From Jannaschia helgolandensis (GTDB taxonomy: Bacteria; Pseudomonadota; Alphaproteobacteria; Rhodobacterales; Rhodobacteraceae), in NCBI RefSeq assembly GCF_900109285.1, contig NZ_FNZQ01000007.1, positions 62,001 to 126,000 on the forward strand: DNA of 64,000 nt. Reading direction: 5' to 3'. Numbering within the stretch: the stretch's first letter is position 1; each line of letters begins with the position of its first letter. The notes under the pieces are model-generated. The model searched no databases, was not told the origin of the DNA, and saw only the letters and a list, made by a program, of their open reading frames with translations. The position numbers and the translations under genes are program-made. Of this stretch, positions 35,243 to 43,896 are shown piece by piece.

Positions 35243-36840
35243 TGCGCAGTCCCGCTGGGGGCGGGCAGGCCTTCGATCAGGACGTTGACGCAAGCAGGCT
35301 TGCCGCTTTGCACCGCGCGATCCAGCGCAGCATCCAGGTCGGCCAGGTCGGTTACAAACTCTCCGTGCGCGCCCAGGCCTTTCGCCGCCTCGTCATATCG
35401 GGCACCGCTCAATTCGCAGCCGATCAGGCGGTCTGGGCCGTAATCGCGCAGCTGGATCTGATGCTCGGCATTCCAGCGTTCGTCATTTCCGATGACTACG
35501 ATATAGGGCTTTCCAACACGGGCGGCGGTCTCGAACTCGGCAAAGTGGAAGCCGACGGTGCCGTCGCCCATCAAAGCGAAAACTGTGGCATCCGGCATCG
35601 CGCATTTAGCTCCGAGGCCATAGCAGAGTCCGCCGCCAATCGCACCGGATATGCCGTTGATCACTCTGTGATCGGCATGCGTGGCGGCCTGCGCCCACTG
35701 GCCGAACTCGCCACCGTCGCAGATGACAATCGAGCGTTCAGCCTTGCCGATCTGGCGTTGAACCGCAGCGCACAGCTGGGCGGGGGTGATTTTGCCCGAC
35801 GGCACGTTGTTTTCTGCACTGAAGCCGCGGGCGGCGACAAGATTTGCGACCTCTCGGCGCCAAGCGTCGTGGCCACCTTGGCCAGATCCAGCCAAAACGT
35901 CGATGCTGTCGCGAGGATCGGCCGCAAAACATGCATTCAGGCGGGTACCAAGATTGCGGTGGGCGCGATCACGCTCAGTCGCGTCCGCCTGGATCACCAT
36001 CCATTTGCAGGCGGGGTCAACACCGTTGTTTCCGCCGAAGCCAAGCGTGAAGTCGATGCGTTTTCCCAATACGACGATCAGGTCGGCCTGGCCCAACGCT
36101 TTTGCGACATTCCCCAAAGCCGGATCTTTCAGCCCGCGCGGGCTTTCCATGGCGATCGTGGGCGCGCCCAAAGCGCTTTCCAGCGCGGCCAGTTGGCCGG
36201 GATTGCGGGTCTCGCTCATGGCGGGGCCACACAGGATCAGCGGGCGCTGAGATTTGGCAACAGCCTGCGCGATGGCGCGCGCGTCAGATGCGGACAAGGG
36301 CATCGGTTCCCTGATTGGCGCGGGAGGAACCACGCCGCCCGATACATCGGCTTCGACCAGATCGAAGGGCAGGGCCATGTGCACGGGCCCGGACCGGCCC
36401 GACATGGCGGTGCGCAGGGCACGGACAGTGTCGATGCCAAAATCCGTCGCGCGCTTGGGTCGGAAAGACAACTTGGTCACAGGGGCCGTCATCGGAACCT
36501 GATCCAGCTCCTGAAACGCGCCCCAGCCGTCTTGACCGATCGGCGAGTCGCCGGTGAGCAGCAGGACAGGTGTTTCCGATTCCGAGCAGGTGAAAAGCGG
36601 GCCCAGAGCGTTCGCCGCCCCCGCTCCGGCTGTCACCATGGCCACGCCGACCGTCCCTGTCAGTTGGGCATATGCCTCCGCCATGAAGACGGCGGCGGCC
36701 TCGTGGCGTGTATGAATGATCTCGATCCCGGCATCGAAGCAGGCATCATAGATCGGCATAATCTGATTGCCCGACAGCGAAAATATACGAGTGACGCCCG
36801 CTCTCGACAGCGTTTGAACCAGAAGGTCTGCGCCTCTCAT
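35239..36840 (-). CDS. thiamine-diphosphate-dependent enzyme (acetolactate synthase/2-hydroxyacyl-CoA lyase/oxalyl-CoA decarboxylase family)
   Basis: 533 aa with the usual three ThDP domains. The catalytic Glu sits in IIHTRHEAAAVFMAEAYAQL (about residue 45); the central FAD/ADP-like domain follows, and the ThDP motif is ALMGDGTVGFHFAEFETAAR followed by the metal-ligand ND of VVIGNDERWN. WNAEHQIQLRDYG is seen in a subgroup of uncharacterised acetolactate-synthase-like proteins. Substrate could be a 2-keto acid or an acyl-CoA; the presence of CoA ligases and transferases nearby makes oxalyl-CoA or 2-hydroxyacyl-CoA worth considering. No clear RBS evidence beyond the start. Confidence 0.85.
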   Translation of the reverse strand: MRGADLLVQTLSRAGVTRIFSLSGNQIMPIYDACFDAGIEIIHTRHEAAAVFMAEAYAQLTGTVGVAMVTAGAGAANALGPLFTCSESETPVLLLTGDSPIGQDGWGAFQELDQVPMTAPVTKLSFRPKRATDFGIDTVRALRTAMSGRSGPVHMALPFDLVEADVSGGVVPPAPIREPMPLSASDARAIAQAVAKSQRPLILCGPAMSETRNPGQLAALESALGAPTIAMESPRGLKDPALGNVAKALGQADLIVVLGKRIDFTLGFGGNNGVDPACKWMVIQADATERDRAHRNLGTRLNACFAADPRDSIDVLAGSGQGGHDAWRREVANLVAARGFSAENNVPSGKITPAQLCAAVQRQIGKAERSIVICDGGEFGQWAQAATHADHRVINGISGAIGGGLCYGLGAKCAMPDATVFALMGDGTVGFHFAEFETAARVGKPYIVVIGNDERWNAEHQIQLRDYGPDRLIGCELSGARYDEAAKGLGAHGEFVTDLADLDAALDRAVQSGKPACVNVLIEGLPAPSGTAH

Positions 36841-37350
36841 GATGTCCGTTCCTTGATTGAGACGCTTGGGATCATCCGTGCGTATCCGCTCGCTGACCTC
36901 CAGCGTTTGTCCGGGTAATGGCCGAATGCATGCAGGAATGACCAGGTCAGGCGGTCTGTCATCCTAACCTGCCCGTCGTGAAGGTTCGCCATGACCTGTT
37001 GCTTGTCAAGCGGCCATTCCAAAGAGGTATTCCACGTAACAGATACGATCAGCGGCACTGTTTTTCCTGAGATGGTTCTGCATGCCGACAGGTTTCGGCG
37101 AAGCATGACCATTATCCTACGCAGGATATGAGATCGAAACATCTACCTCACGTTGACGAAAGATGTGTTCACGGCGGCATGACGCATCAACGTGTAATTG
37201 TGGTTCGGTGCGCCGGAAACTGGCCGGGCCATTACGCGTGGCACACCGATGCAAGCGAGCCTCCAGTCTTACAGGTGCAAGCAGCAACCCTTTACGTTAC
37301 GTCGCCCGCAGCCACAGTCCAGTTCCAGCTGCGAGCCGATGCGTCAAGGG
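36841..37350. other. 510-base region without a supportable gene
   Basis: Between the ThDP enzyme start and the end of the FAA hydrolase gene. A minus-strand frame at 36837-37142 (101 aa) ends in an ATGA overlap with the ThDP gene, but its sequence, rich in Arg, Ser and Trp, has no recognisable domain. I do not call it a gene. The region presumably holds the ThDP gene's promoter; it could also be the remains of a decayed gene. Confidence 0.5.
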
Positions 37351-38034
37351 CTAGACAACCTTGACCGTCAGGTCGGCCAGGCCTTCAATTGTGACAACCA
37401 TCGTGTCGCCCCGCGCAACGGGTCCCACGCCAGAGGGAGTACCCGACATGATGACATCGCCAGGGGCCAGTTCGAAATTCTCGGACAGATAAGAAATCAT
37501 CTCCGGCACCTTCCAGATCATCTGATTCATGTCACCGGTCTGCCGGACCTCGCCATTGACCAACAATTCGATTTTGCCGCTGTCCAGATGCCCGGTATCT
37601 GCAACAGGCTGCAACGGCCCAACTGGTGCGGAATGCTCAAAGGCTTTGCCGATTTCCCAGGGGCGCCCCATCTTCTTGGCCAGTCCCTGAAGATCGCGTT
37701 GCGTCATATCGAGTGCCGGCGCGTAGCCCCACACGTGATCAAGCGCATCTTCAACCGTGATGTTCGTGCCGCCGGACTTCAATGCGACGAGCAGCTCGAC
37801 CTCATGATGTACGTCGCTGCTTTGCGCGGGATAAGGGAAGATGCCCGTAGCGTCCAAGTTGTTTGGGTTCTTCTGAAAGAAAAAAGGCGGGTCACGATCG
37901 GGATCATGCCCCATTTCGATGGCGTGGGCCGCGTAATTTCGACCAATGCAATAGACGCGACGAACAGGAAAAGCCCCGCCCCGAACAACGGGGATGGAGG
38001 CAATCGGAGGCGGTGTAATAACAAATTCAGTCAC
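37351..38034 (-). CDS. fumarylacetoacetate hydrolase family protein (fumarylpyruvate hydrolase-like)
   Basis: 227 aa, the short FAH form resembling NagK-type fumarylpyruvate hydrolases and FAHD1 acylpyruvases. YCIGRNYAAHAIEMGHDPDR and PFFFQKNPNNLDATG are characteristic. Metal ligands are the Glu pair in DVHHEVELLVAL and the Asp in WGYAPALDMTQRD. PGDVIMSGTPSGVGPV is the family C-terminal motif. It cleaves a C-C bond in acylpyruvates; the exact substrate is not known. Divergent from a GntR gene across 164 bases, so it is probably regulated by it. Confidence 0.92.
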   Translation of the reverse strand: MTEFVITPPPIASIPVVRGGAFPVRRVYCIGRNYAAHAIEMGHDPDRDPPFFFQKNPNNLDATGIFPYPAQSSDVHHEVELLVALKSGGTNITVEDALDHVWGYAPALDMTQRDLQGLAKKMGRPWEIGKAFEHSAPVGPLQPVADTGHLDSGKIELLVNGEVRQTGDMNQMIWKVPEMISYLSENFELAPGDVIMSGTPSGVGPVARGDTMVVTIEGLADLTVKVV

Positions 38035-38176
38035 TTATGTTCTCCCTGGTCAAAGCGATCATGCCACTGATAGTCGGGGAGCGTGGGCAGATCAATCCCA
38101 ACCAATATAATATGTGTTGATTTAAGCGCACCAAGAGGTAATGGTTTGTGCAGGTGAAGCGGAATCATTCGTGAAT

Positions 38177-38186
38177 TGGTCAACCA
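38177..38186. promoter_or_regulatory. possible GntR/FadR-type operator
   Basis: TGGT (38177-38180), CA, ACCA (38183-38186) is an inverted repeat resembling FadR-type TGGT-Nx-ACCA operators, although spacing is 2 rather than the usual 3. It lies 12 bases upstream of the GntR start, fitting autorepression. Confidence 0.3.
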
Positions 38187-38198
38187 GCAGGGGGATAC

Positions 38199-38891
38199 GT
38201 GCTCAACGCCAGCAAACTCGTAAAACGCGATCCATCGCTCGAGCTTTTGCGAACTTTCATTGCAGATGGTGGGTATGCGTCGGGCGATCGCCTGCCAGCG
38301 GAACGCGAGTTGACCGAGCGTCTTGCCCTGACCCGAACAGAACTGCGCAAGGCACTGGACACGCTTGAACGTGAAGGCGCAGTTTGGCGGCACGTAGGGA
38401 AGGGGACTTTTCTTGCCGAGGAAGATGCGGCGGCCGCTTCATCGGATGAAATTGTCGACCTGGGTCGTAAGTTAACTCCATTCCGGATGATGCGATCCCG
38501 ATTGGTAATCGAACCTGCGATTGCGCGAGAGGCGGCGATCAATGCATCGGGTGATGACCTGCGATTGATGGAAAGAGCGATGAATCGCACTCGGGACGCC
38601 ACCACCTGGGCCGAATACGAAGAGCAGGACGATCTGCTGCACCACCATGTTGCAACCGCCAGTGATAACCTGCTTCTCGTTGCGCTGTTTGAAAAGTTGA
38701 ATCTGGTGCGGAGAGCCGTTTCCTGGGGAAGCGTTGTGCGCTCAAGTGTACGGCCATCGCCAACCCACACAAGCTTTGCAGAGCACGATGCAATCGTGGC
38801 AGCGATCGCCGCCCGGGATGCTGATGCCGCACATGATGCAATGCGGACCCACTTGCGTTCGGTTTCGGACCGTCTTTTCAAGGACGCATAG
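38199..38891 (+). CDS. GntR family regulator, FadR/FCD subfamily
   Basis: 230 aa beginning with GTG, preceded by CAGGGGGATAC. Winged helix RLPAERELTERLALTRTELR followed by KALDTLEREGAVWRHVGKGT; C-terminal FCD domain with MMRSRLVIEPAIAREAAINA and the metal-binding pattern completed by FAEHDAIVAAIAARDADAAH. It lies between the divergent FAA hydrolase and the ABC importer operon that starts 85 bases downstream, and probably regulates one or both in response to an acid or acyl-CoA. Confidence 0.92.
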   Translation: MLNASKLVKRDPSLELLRTFIADGGYASGDRLPAERELTERLALTRTELRKALDTLEREGAVWRHVGKGTFLAEEDAAAASSDEIVDLGRKLTPFRMMRSRLVIEPAIAREAAINASGDDLRLMERAMNRTRDATTWAEYEEQDDLLHHHVATASDNLLLVALFEKLNLVRRAVSWGSVVRSSVRPSPTHTSFAEHDAIVAAIAARDADAAHDAMRTHLRSVSDRLFKDA

Positions 38892-38976
38892 CAACTAAAT
38901 ACAGATCGAGGACAAGCTTCAAACGGCGCCACCCCGGCAAGAATAATCAAGATTAGAGTTCACTGGGAGGAGAACC

Positions 38977-39951
38977 ATGAAACATTTTGTCAAGAAATTC
39001 GCGCAAACTGCGCTGGCTGTTCCGTTGGCTGTTGCCATGACGTTTACAGCAGCACAGGCCGAGCCAATCAAGATTGCACTTGCTGAAACACCGTCGGATG
39101 AATTGGCCGCTTTCTTCGTCGCCCTGGAAAGGGCCAAGGCAAATAGCCTCGAATATGAATGGACCGCGTTTTCAGATGAAGAGCTGGCTATCCAGGCAAT
39201 CCTGAGCGGCCAGATGGATATCGGCTTCGGCACGCCATATTCGGCAATGCAGCGCAGCCGGGCACCGCTCCGTATCATCTTTCAGCTTTCTAAGCTGAAA
39301 TTCTTCCCTGTCGCCGTCGAAGAATACACCGAACTCAACCAGCTTGATGGTCAGCCGATTATGCTGCATTCGCGTGGCGGCGGCACTGACTCCATCGCCA
39401 ATGTCATTGAAAGCCGGATGGATATGAAGTTTGGAGAGCGGTCTTACGTACCAGGATCTTCCAATCGGGTTGTGGCAATGCTTGCCGGTCAAGCGCAGGC
39501 TACGATCCTTGATCTGTCAAACAAGAACAAGATCATCGCAGAGGCTGGCGACCGTTTTAACGTGTTGCCCATGTTCGATGTCGATGCCAGCGATGAGGCG
39601 CTGTTTGCTAATCTCGACTGGATTCAGGAAAACAGCGAGCAGGTGAATATTCTTGTCGCAGCCTTGGCCAGCGTTTGGCAGGATATGGCAGAGGATCCGA
39701 CGATAATCAGCCGCGAAACCAATCCCGATGGCCCTATCGGTCAGCTTCCTGGCGAGATATTGGCCACGCTTGACGACTTTTACACCGAAGCGGTGGAAGG
39801 TGGTTTGTATGACCCCAATGGTGGCGGTCGTACCGCGGCAATGGCCGACCTCGAATGGTATTCAGCGTCCGGGCAGTTGGACGGCGATCCTGCCGAAATG
39901 AATATCGAGGATTTCTGGTATCTTGCTCCATTGGATGCCGTAGCGAAGTAA
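38977..39951 (+). CDS. ABC transporter substrate-binding protein (TauA/SsuA/NMT1-like)
   Basis: Periplasmic binding protein, 324 aa. Signal peptide with a KKF start, a hydrophobic core LAVPLAVAMTF and a TAAQA cleavage site. Mature part begins EPIKIALAETPSDELAAFF; AILSGQMDIGFGTPYSAMQR is the usual hinge of NMT1/TauA-type proteins. RBS GGGAGGAG lies 7 bases before the ATG. Ligand unknown. First gene of an ABC operon, with a stem-loop after it. Base composition is noticeably lower in GC than the genes before 36 kb. Confidence 0.92.
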   Translation: MKHFVKKFAQTALAVPLAVAMTFTAAQAEPIKIALAETPSDELAAFFVALERAKANSLEYEWTAFSDEELAIQAILSGQMDIGFGTPYSAMQRSRAPLRIIFQLSKLKFFPVAVEEYTELNQLDGQPIMLHSRGGGTDSIANVIESRMDMKFGERSYVPGSSNRVVAMLAGQAQATILDLSNKNKIIAEAGDRFNVLPMFDVDASDEALFANLDWIQENSEQVNILVAALASVWQDMAEDPTIISRETNPDGPIGQLPGEILATLDDFYTEAVEGGLYDPNGGGRTAAMADLEWYSASGQLDGDPAEMNIEDFWYLAPLDAVAK

Positions 39952-39958
39952 CCTGACC

Positions 39959-39992
39959 GCTGTCACTGGCATTTCAATTTGTCGGTGACAGC
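39959..39992 (+). repeat. intergenic stem-loop after the substrate-binding protein gene
   Basis: GCTGTCAC (39959-39966) pairs with GTGACAGC (39985-39992) over an 18-base loop. It lies 8 bases after the binding-protein stop and 33 bases before the permease gene. It could stabilise or partly terminate the upstream mRNA so that binding protein exceeds permease; no T-run follows. Confidence 0.6.
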
Positions 39993-40025
39993 TCCTTACT
40001 CGCCTTTGCAGTCCTCCGAGGTGTC

Positions 40026-40787
40026 ATGAAACATCGATCGCTCCTTTTGAAAGTCCTCTCCGCGCTCTTGGTTTTCGGTGCATGGGAAATTGCGGGCCGT
40101 ATCCCCGTCAGCTATGCCTTTCCTACGTTCATTGAATCTATGACCGCATTGGCCCGCATGACATTCGATGGCAGCATATTCGTGGCTTACGCCGAAACGC
40201 TGAAGCCCTTGATTACAGGTGTTGCAATATCGACCGTTCTTGGCATCGGCTTTGGTCTTTGGATCGGCTTGAGTACACGGTTCGAATGGCTCTTTTCTCC
40301 TATATTCATTGTGATGCAGGCTGCCCCACTTGCGGCCTTGATCCCGCTATTGGTCATGGTCTACGGTATTGGGCTGACGTCAAAGGTATTTGTTGTCTGC
40401 ATCATGTCCATGCCGGTAATCGTGCTGAGCACCAGCAGTGCCGTGCGAAATACACCAGCGTCGATGAAAGAAATGGCAAAGTCGTTTCTAGCAAAGGATC
40501 GACATATTCTGCTGAAGATCATTATTCCCGCAGCCAGTCCGGTGATTTTTTCTGGTCTTCGCCTGGGTGTGTCTGCCGGATTCATCGGTGCAATCCTCGC
40601 CGAGTTGAAAATCACCCCGACCGGTGTCGGTGACATCATATCCTACAGTCGCTCTATCGCCGATTATCCCAGCATGTATGCGGCCATCTTTTCTATTATT
40701 CTACTCGCTGTCCTGTTTCTGAATCTGCTGGAAAAAACAGAAAATATTCTCTTCAAAGGAAATGATCGTGGTTATGTCTCAGACTGA
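40026..40787 (+). CDS. ABC transporter permease (TauC/SsuC type), first copy
   Basis: 253 aa, about six helices, BPD_transp_1 family. The EAA loop that contacts the ATPase reads MKEMAKSFLAKDRHILLKII, and RLGVSAGFIGAILAELKITP follows as in SsuC/TauC. AT-richer than the chromosome around it. Precedes the ATPase gene, which it overlaps. The second permease gene lies after the ATPase, so the channel is probably a heterodimer. Confidence 0.92.
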   Translation: MKHRSLLLKVLSALLVFGAWEIAGRIPVSYAFPTFIESMTALARMTFDGSIFVAYAETLKPLITGVAISTVLGIGFGLWIGLSTRFEWLFSPIFIVMQAAPLAALIPLLVMVYGIGLTSKVFVVCIMSMPVIVLSTSSAVRNTPASMKEMAKSFLAKDRHILLKIIIPAASPVIFSGLRLGVSAGFIGAILAELKITPTGVGDIISYSRSIADYPSMYAAIFSIILLAVLFLNLLEKTENILFKGNDRGYVSD

Positions 40788-41574
40788 GAGTGCCTTCGCC
40801 GACGCGCAATCGCTGGAACAGGACATCGCCGTTTCAGTGCAGGGAGTATCCAAAAACTATGGCGCAGTCGAAGCGCTCAAAAATATGTCACTCGATTTTC
40901 CACGCGGGCAACTGACCTCTCTCCTCGGACCATCCGGCTGTGGGAAAACCACACTCCTGAAGATCATTGCTGGCCTGCTAAAGTCTGATACCGGAAAGAT
41001 TATCGTCAATGGCAAACCGGTAACCGGTCCAGGCCCAAACCGTGCCTTTGTCTTTCAGGATTTCGCATTGCTGCCCTGGGCCAGTGTCATGCGCAATGTG
41101 GCATTCGGGTTGGAATTGCGTGGCGTAGCGAAATCGGAACGTGAGGACAAGGCGGCCAAGTATATCAACGACGTTGGACTCGCAGGGTTTGAAGGAGCGT
41201 ATCCTCACGAGCTTTCGGGAGGTATGCGTCAACGTGTCGGCCTTGCTCGCGCCCTTTCGGTTGATGCAAATGTGTTACTGCTGGACGAGCCGTTTTCAGC
41301 CGTTGATGAACAGACCCGGCGCAAGTTCCAGGAAGATTTGCTGGCACTTGTTGCGAATGAGAACAAAACATTCATTTTTGTCACCCACTCTATCGAAGAA
41401 GCGGTCTACTGTTCCGACCAAATCGCCTTGCTATTACCGCGGCCAAGCCGCGTTCACGAGATTATACGTCCAAATATCAATCGTGCCATAGGGGTCGAAA
41501 GTATTCGTCGGGCCCCTGAATACCTTGATATCGTGGATCAGATATGGGCGTCACTGCGCGCTTATGTGGAATAG
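40762..41574 (+). CDS. ABC transporter ATP-binding protein (TauB/SsuB type)
   Basis: 270 aa ATPase. Walker A LLGPSGCGKTTLLKIIAGLL, Q-loop FQDFALLPW, ABC signature HELSGGMRQRVGLARALS, Walker B VLLLDEPFSAVDEQTRRKF, H-switch FVTHSIEEAVY. The start is uncertain: ATG 40762, GTG 40768 (best spacing from AAAGGA) or ATG 40774 are all in frame and overlap the permease end. It powers the importer whose permeases flank it. Confidence 0.94.
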   Translation: MIVVMSQTESAFADAQSLEQDIAVSVQGVSKNYGAVEALKNMSLDFPRGQLTSLLGPSGCGKTTLLKIIAGLLKSDTGKIIVNGKPVTGPGPNRAFVFQDFALLPWASVMRNVAFGLELRGVAKSEREDKAAKYINDVGLAGFEGAYPHELSGGMRQRVGLARALSVDANVLLLDEPFSAVDEQTRRKFQEDLLALVANENKTFIFVTHSIEEAVYCSDQIALLLPRPSRVHEIIRPNINRAIGVESIRRAPEYLDIVDQIWASLRAYVE

Positions 41575-41583
41575 GGGGCTCAA

Positions 41584-42336
41584 GTGTGGTTCAAGGGATA
41601 TAAACTTCCAAATATGTCATCCCTGCTTATTTGGGGTCTACTTTGGGAAATTACCGGTCAGTTGGAGCTCACGTTCTTTGTCCCGCCACTGTCGGAGGTT
41701 TTTGTAACGCTGTTCAATATCATCGGCACGCCTGCTTTTACCAAAGCACTGTATGAAACCGCTGTGGCGTTCCTTGGTGGGGTTTTCTTTGCTATCGTAA
41801 TTGGCATTCCCATCGGAATTTTCATGGGTCGCAACCGTCTGCTGGATGAGTTGCTGCTGCCCTGGGTAAATATTTTTGTCAGCGCACCGCTGACTGCGCT
41901 GGTTCCCGTGCTCATGGTATTATTTGGGTTTGGGCTAAAATCGATCATCATCACGACGACACTATTTGGCATATGGATCATTATCCTGAACACCCGCGCA
42001 GGTGTACGTCAGATCAACCGGTCCCTAATTGAAATGTCCACCAGCTTTGGCGCGTCACCTATGGATGCTTTCACGAAAGTCTATTTCTGGGCCGCCTTGC
42101 CGGAAATTCTTGGTGGAGTACGGATTGGAGTCATCCGCGCCGTTAAGGGCGTTATTATCGGGCAGCTTCTGATATCAATCGTTGGCTTTGGCGCATTGTT
42201 TGAACTTTATGCTTCGAATTTTCTGATGTCGCATTTTTGGGCAGTACTTATCGTGCTGTTCGCACTGGCATTTACCATTTCCGAATTCCTGGGTTATCTG
42301 GAAAGGAAAGTGTCATATTATGCTGCAAGCCGATGA
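41584..42336 (+). CDS. ABC transporter permease (TauC/SsuC type), second copy
   Basis: 250 aa, six helices; starts with GTG after TAGGGGGCTCAA. EAA loop region LIEMSTSFGASPMDAFTKVY followed by WAALPEILGGVRIGVIRAVK. It is only distantly like the first permease, so the pair is not a recent duplication. Third position codons are A/T-rich (for example ATT, TTT and GTA are frequent), unlike the high-GC genes before and after. Confidence 0.91.
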   Translation: MWFKGYKLPNMSSLLIWGLLWEITGQLELTFFVPPLSEVFVTLFNIIGTPAFTKALYETAVAFLGGVFFAIVIGIPIGIFMGRNRLLDELLLPWVNIFVSAPLTALVPVLMVLFGFGLKSIIITTTLFGIWIIILNTRAGVRQINRSLIEMSTSFGASPMDAFTKVYFWAALPEILGGVRIGVIRAVKGVIIGQLLISIVGFGALFELYASNFLMSHFWAVLIVLFALAFTISEFLGYLERKVSYYAASR

Positions 42337-42363
42337 TCAGATCCATTGAAGCGGGGTTTTGAA

Positions 42364-43896
42364 ATGTCAGCGACCCTGCATTCACTTCTTGCGTCTCATG
42401 ATGCTGACCTTCCTGCTATCGGCGCGCCTGACCGCGATTGGCTGACCTACGGGGGGCTGCGGGCGTTAGGTTATCAAATCACCGACCAGCTGCGCGCAGC
42501 CGGGATCGGCGCACATGACCGTGTCGCGATCGTGTTGCCGAACGGACCAGAGATGGCGACAGCCTTTGTGACCGTCGCGCAAGCGGCCATTACCGCGCCG
42601 CTGAACCCGGCCTACCGACTGGATGAATACGCATTCTATCTTACGGATCTGAAGGCCAAAGCGTTGGTCGCGCAGGCAGGCGACGATGGCCCTGCGGTGC
42701 GGGCCGCACAGGACTGCGGGGTCGGCATATTACGGTTGCATGCTGATCCAAGCGATCCGGCGGGGGTCTTCCACCTTGTGCCCGACGCTGCGGCAGATAT
42801 CCCTGCCGCAGCGGGGTCGCCGGGACCGGATAGCACCGCGCTGATCCTGCACACGTCTGGCACGACATCGAGACCCAAGATCGTACCCTTGTCACAGTCA
42901 AACCTTGTCGCATCTGCCCGCAACATTCAGACGTCTCTTGCACTGACATCGGTCGATCGCTGCCTGAACGTGATGCCACTGTTCCATATACACGGGCTGA
43001 TCGCGGCAGTGTCTGCATCGCTGGCCTCGGGTGCATCCGTTTGGTGCGCCCCCGGCTTTGACGCGCTGAAATTTTTCGGCTGGATGAAAACGGCAACGCC
43101 AACGTGGTACACGGCCGTTCCGACAATGCACCAGGCGATCCTGTCACGTGCGGCGCGGAACGCCGACATCATAGCGACCACACCGTTGCGGTTTCTGCGA
43201 TCGTCGTCAGCCTCGCTTCCAGCGCAGGTAATGACGGCACTGGCCGATACGTTCAACGCCCCGGTGATCGAGGCCTATGGCATGACAGAAGCCACGCATC
43301 AGATGACCAGCAACCCTCTGGCACGCGGGGCGCAGATGCCCGGATCGGTTGGCATTGCAGCCGGACCTGTGGTTCGCATCGCCCATGAAGCCGAGAACCG
43401 GATCATCGACGGCACCGGCGAGGTCGTGATCTCGGGGGCGAATGTCACATCGGGCTACGAAAGCAACCCGGACGCGAATGCAAAGAATTTCTTCGTCGCC
43501 GACGACACACGTTGGTTTCGCACAGGGGATCAGGGGGCGATTGATGATGCCGGGTATCTGCATCTGACGGGACGCTTGAAGGAAATCATCAATCGCGGCG
43601 GCGAAAAGATCAGCCCGCTCGAAGTCGATGGTATCTTGCTTGATCATCCGGCAGTGGCCCAGGTCGTCACCTTCGCCATCCCCCACGCCAAGTTGGGTGA
43701 GGACGTCGCAGCAGCGGTCGTCCTTGTCGAGGGGCAGAGGGCCACTGACACCGATATCCGCAGCTTTGCCGCTGAACGGCTTGCCGATTTCAAAGTGCCG
43801 CGCCACGTCATCATTCTGGATGAAATCCCAAAGGGGGCGACGGGCAAGATGCAGCGTATCGGTTTGGCCGAAAAGCTTGGGCTTGCCACAACATGA
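42364..43896 (+). CDS. acyl-CoA synthetase of the oxalate--CoA ligase (AAE3/Pcs60) type
   Basis: AMP-forming ligase, 510 aa. P-loop ALILHTSGTTSRPKIVPLSQ, then MPLFHIHGLIAAVSASLASG, LRFLRSSSASLPAQVM, the A5 motif EAYGMTEATHQMTSNPLARG, TGDQGAIDDAGYLHLTGRLK, the hinge EIINRGGEKISPLEVDGILL and catalytic Lys in PKGATGKMQRIGL. HIHGL, SSASL, MTEATHQMTSNP and NRGGEKISP are the blocks shared by plant AAE3 and yeast Pcs60 oxalyl-CoA synthetases, so oxalate or a small dicarboxylate is the best guess. ATG 42364 is preferred to TTG 42346. Coupled to the next gene (ATGA). Confidence 0.9.
   Translation: MSATLHSLLASHDADLPAIGAPDRDWLTYGGLRALGYQITDQLRAAGIGAHDRVAIVLPNGPEMATAFVTVAQAAITAPLNPAYRLDEYAFYLTDLKAKALVAQAGDDGPAVRAAQDCGVGILRLHADPSDPAGVFHLVPDAAADIPAAAGSPGPDSTALILHTSGTTSRPKIVPLSQSNLVASARNIQTSLALTSVDRCLNVMPLFHIHGLIAAVSASLASGASVWCAPGFDALKFFGWMKTATPTWYTAVPTMHQAILSRAARNADIIATTPLRFLRSSSASLPAQVMTALADTFNAPVIEAYGMTEATHQMTSNPLARGAQMPGSVGIAAGPVVRIAHEAENRIIDGTGEVVISGANVTSGYESNPDANAKNFFVADDTRWFRTGDQGAIDDAGYLHLTGRLKEIINRGGEKISPLEVDGILLDHPAVAQVVTFAIPHAKLGEDVAAAVVLVEGQRATDTDIRSFAAERLADFKVPRHVIILDEIPKGATGKMQRIGLAEKLGLATT

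Noticed and set aside
35242-36918. 558-codon plus-strand open frame
   Set aside because: Antisense to the ThDP enzyme gene, which has correct catalytic motifs.
36837-37142. 101-aa minus-strand frame ending in ATGA at the ThDP start
   Set aside because: No recognisable domain and no good RBS; one ATGA overlap is weak evidence. Kept only as an unexplained region.
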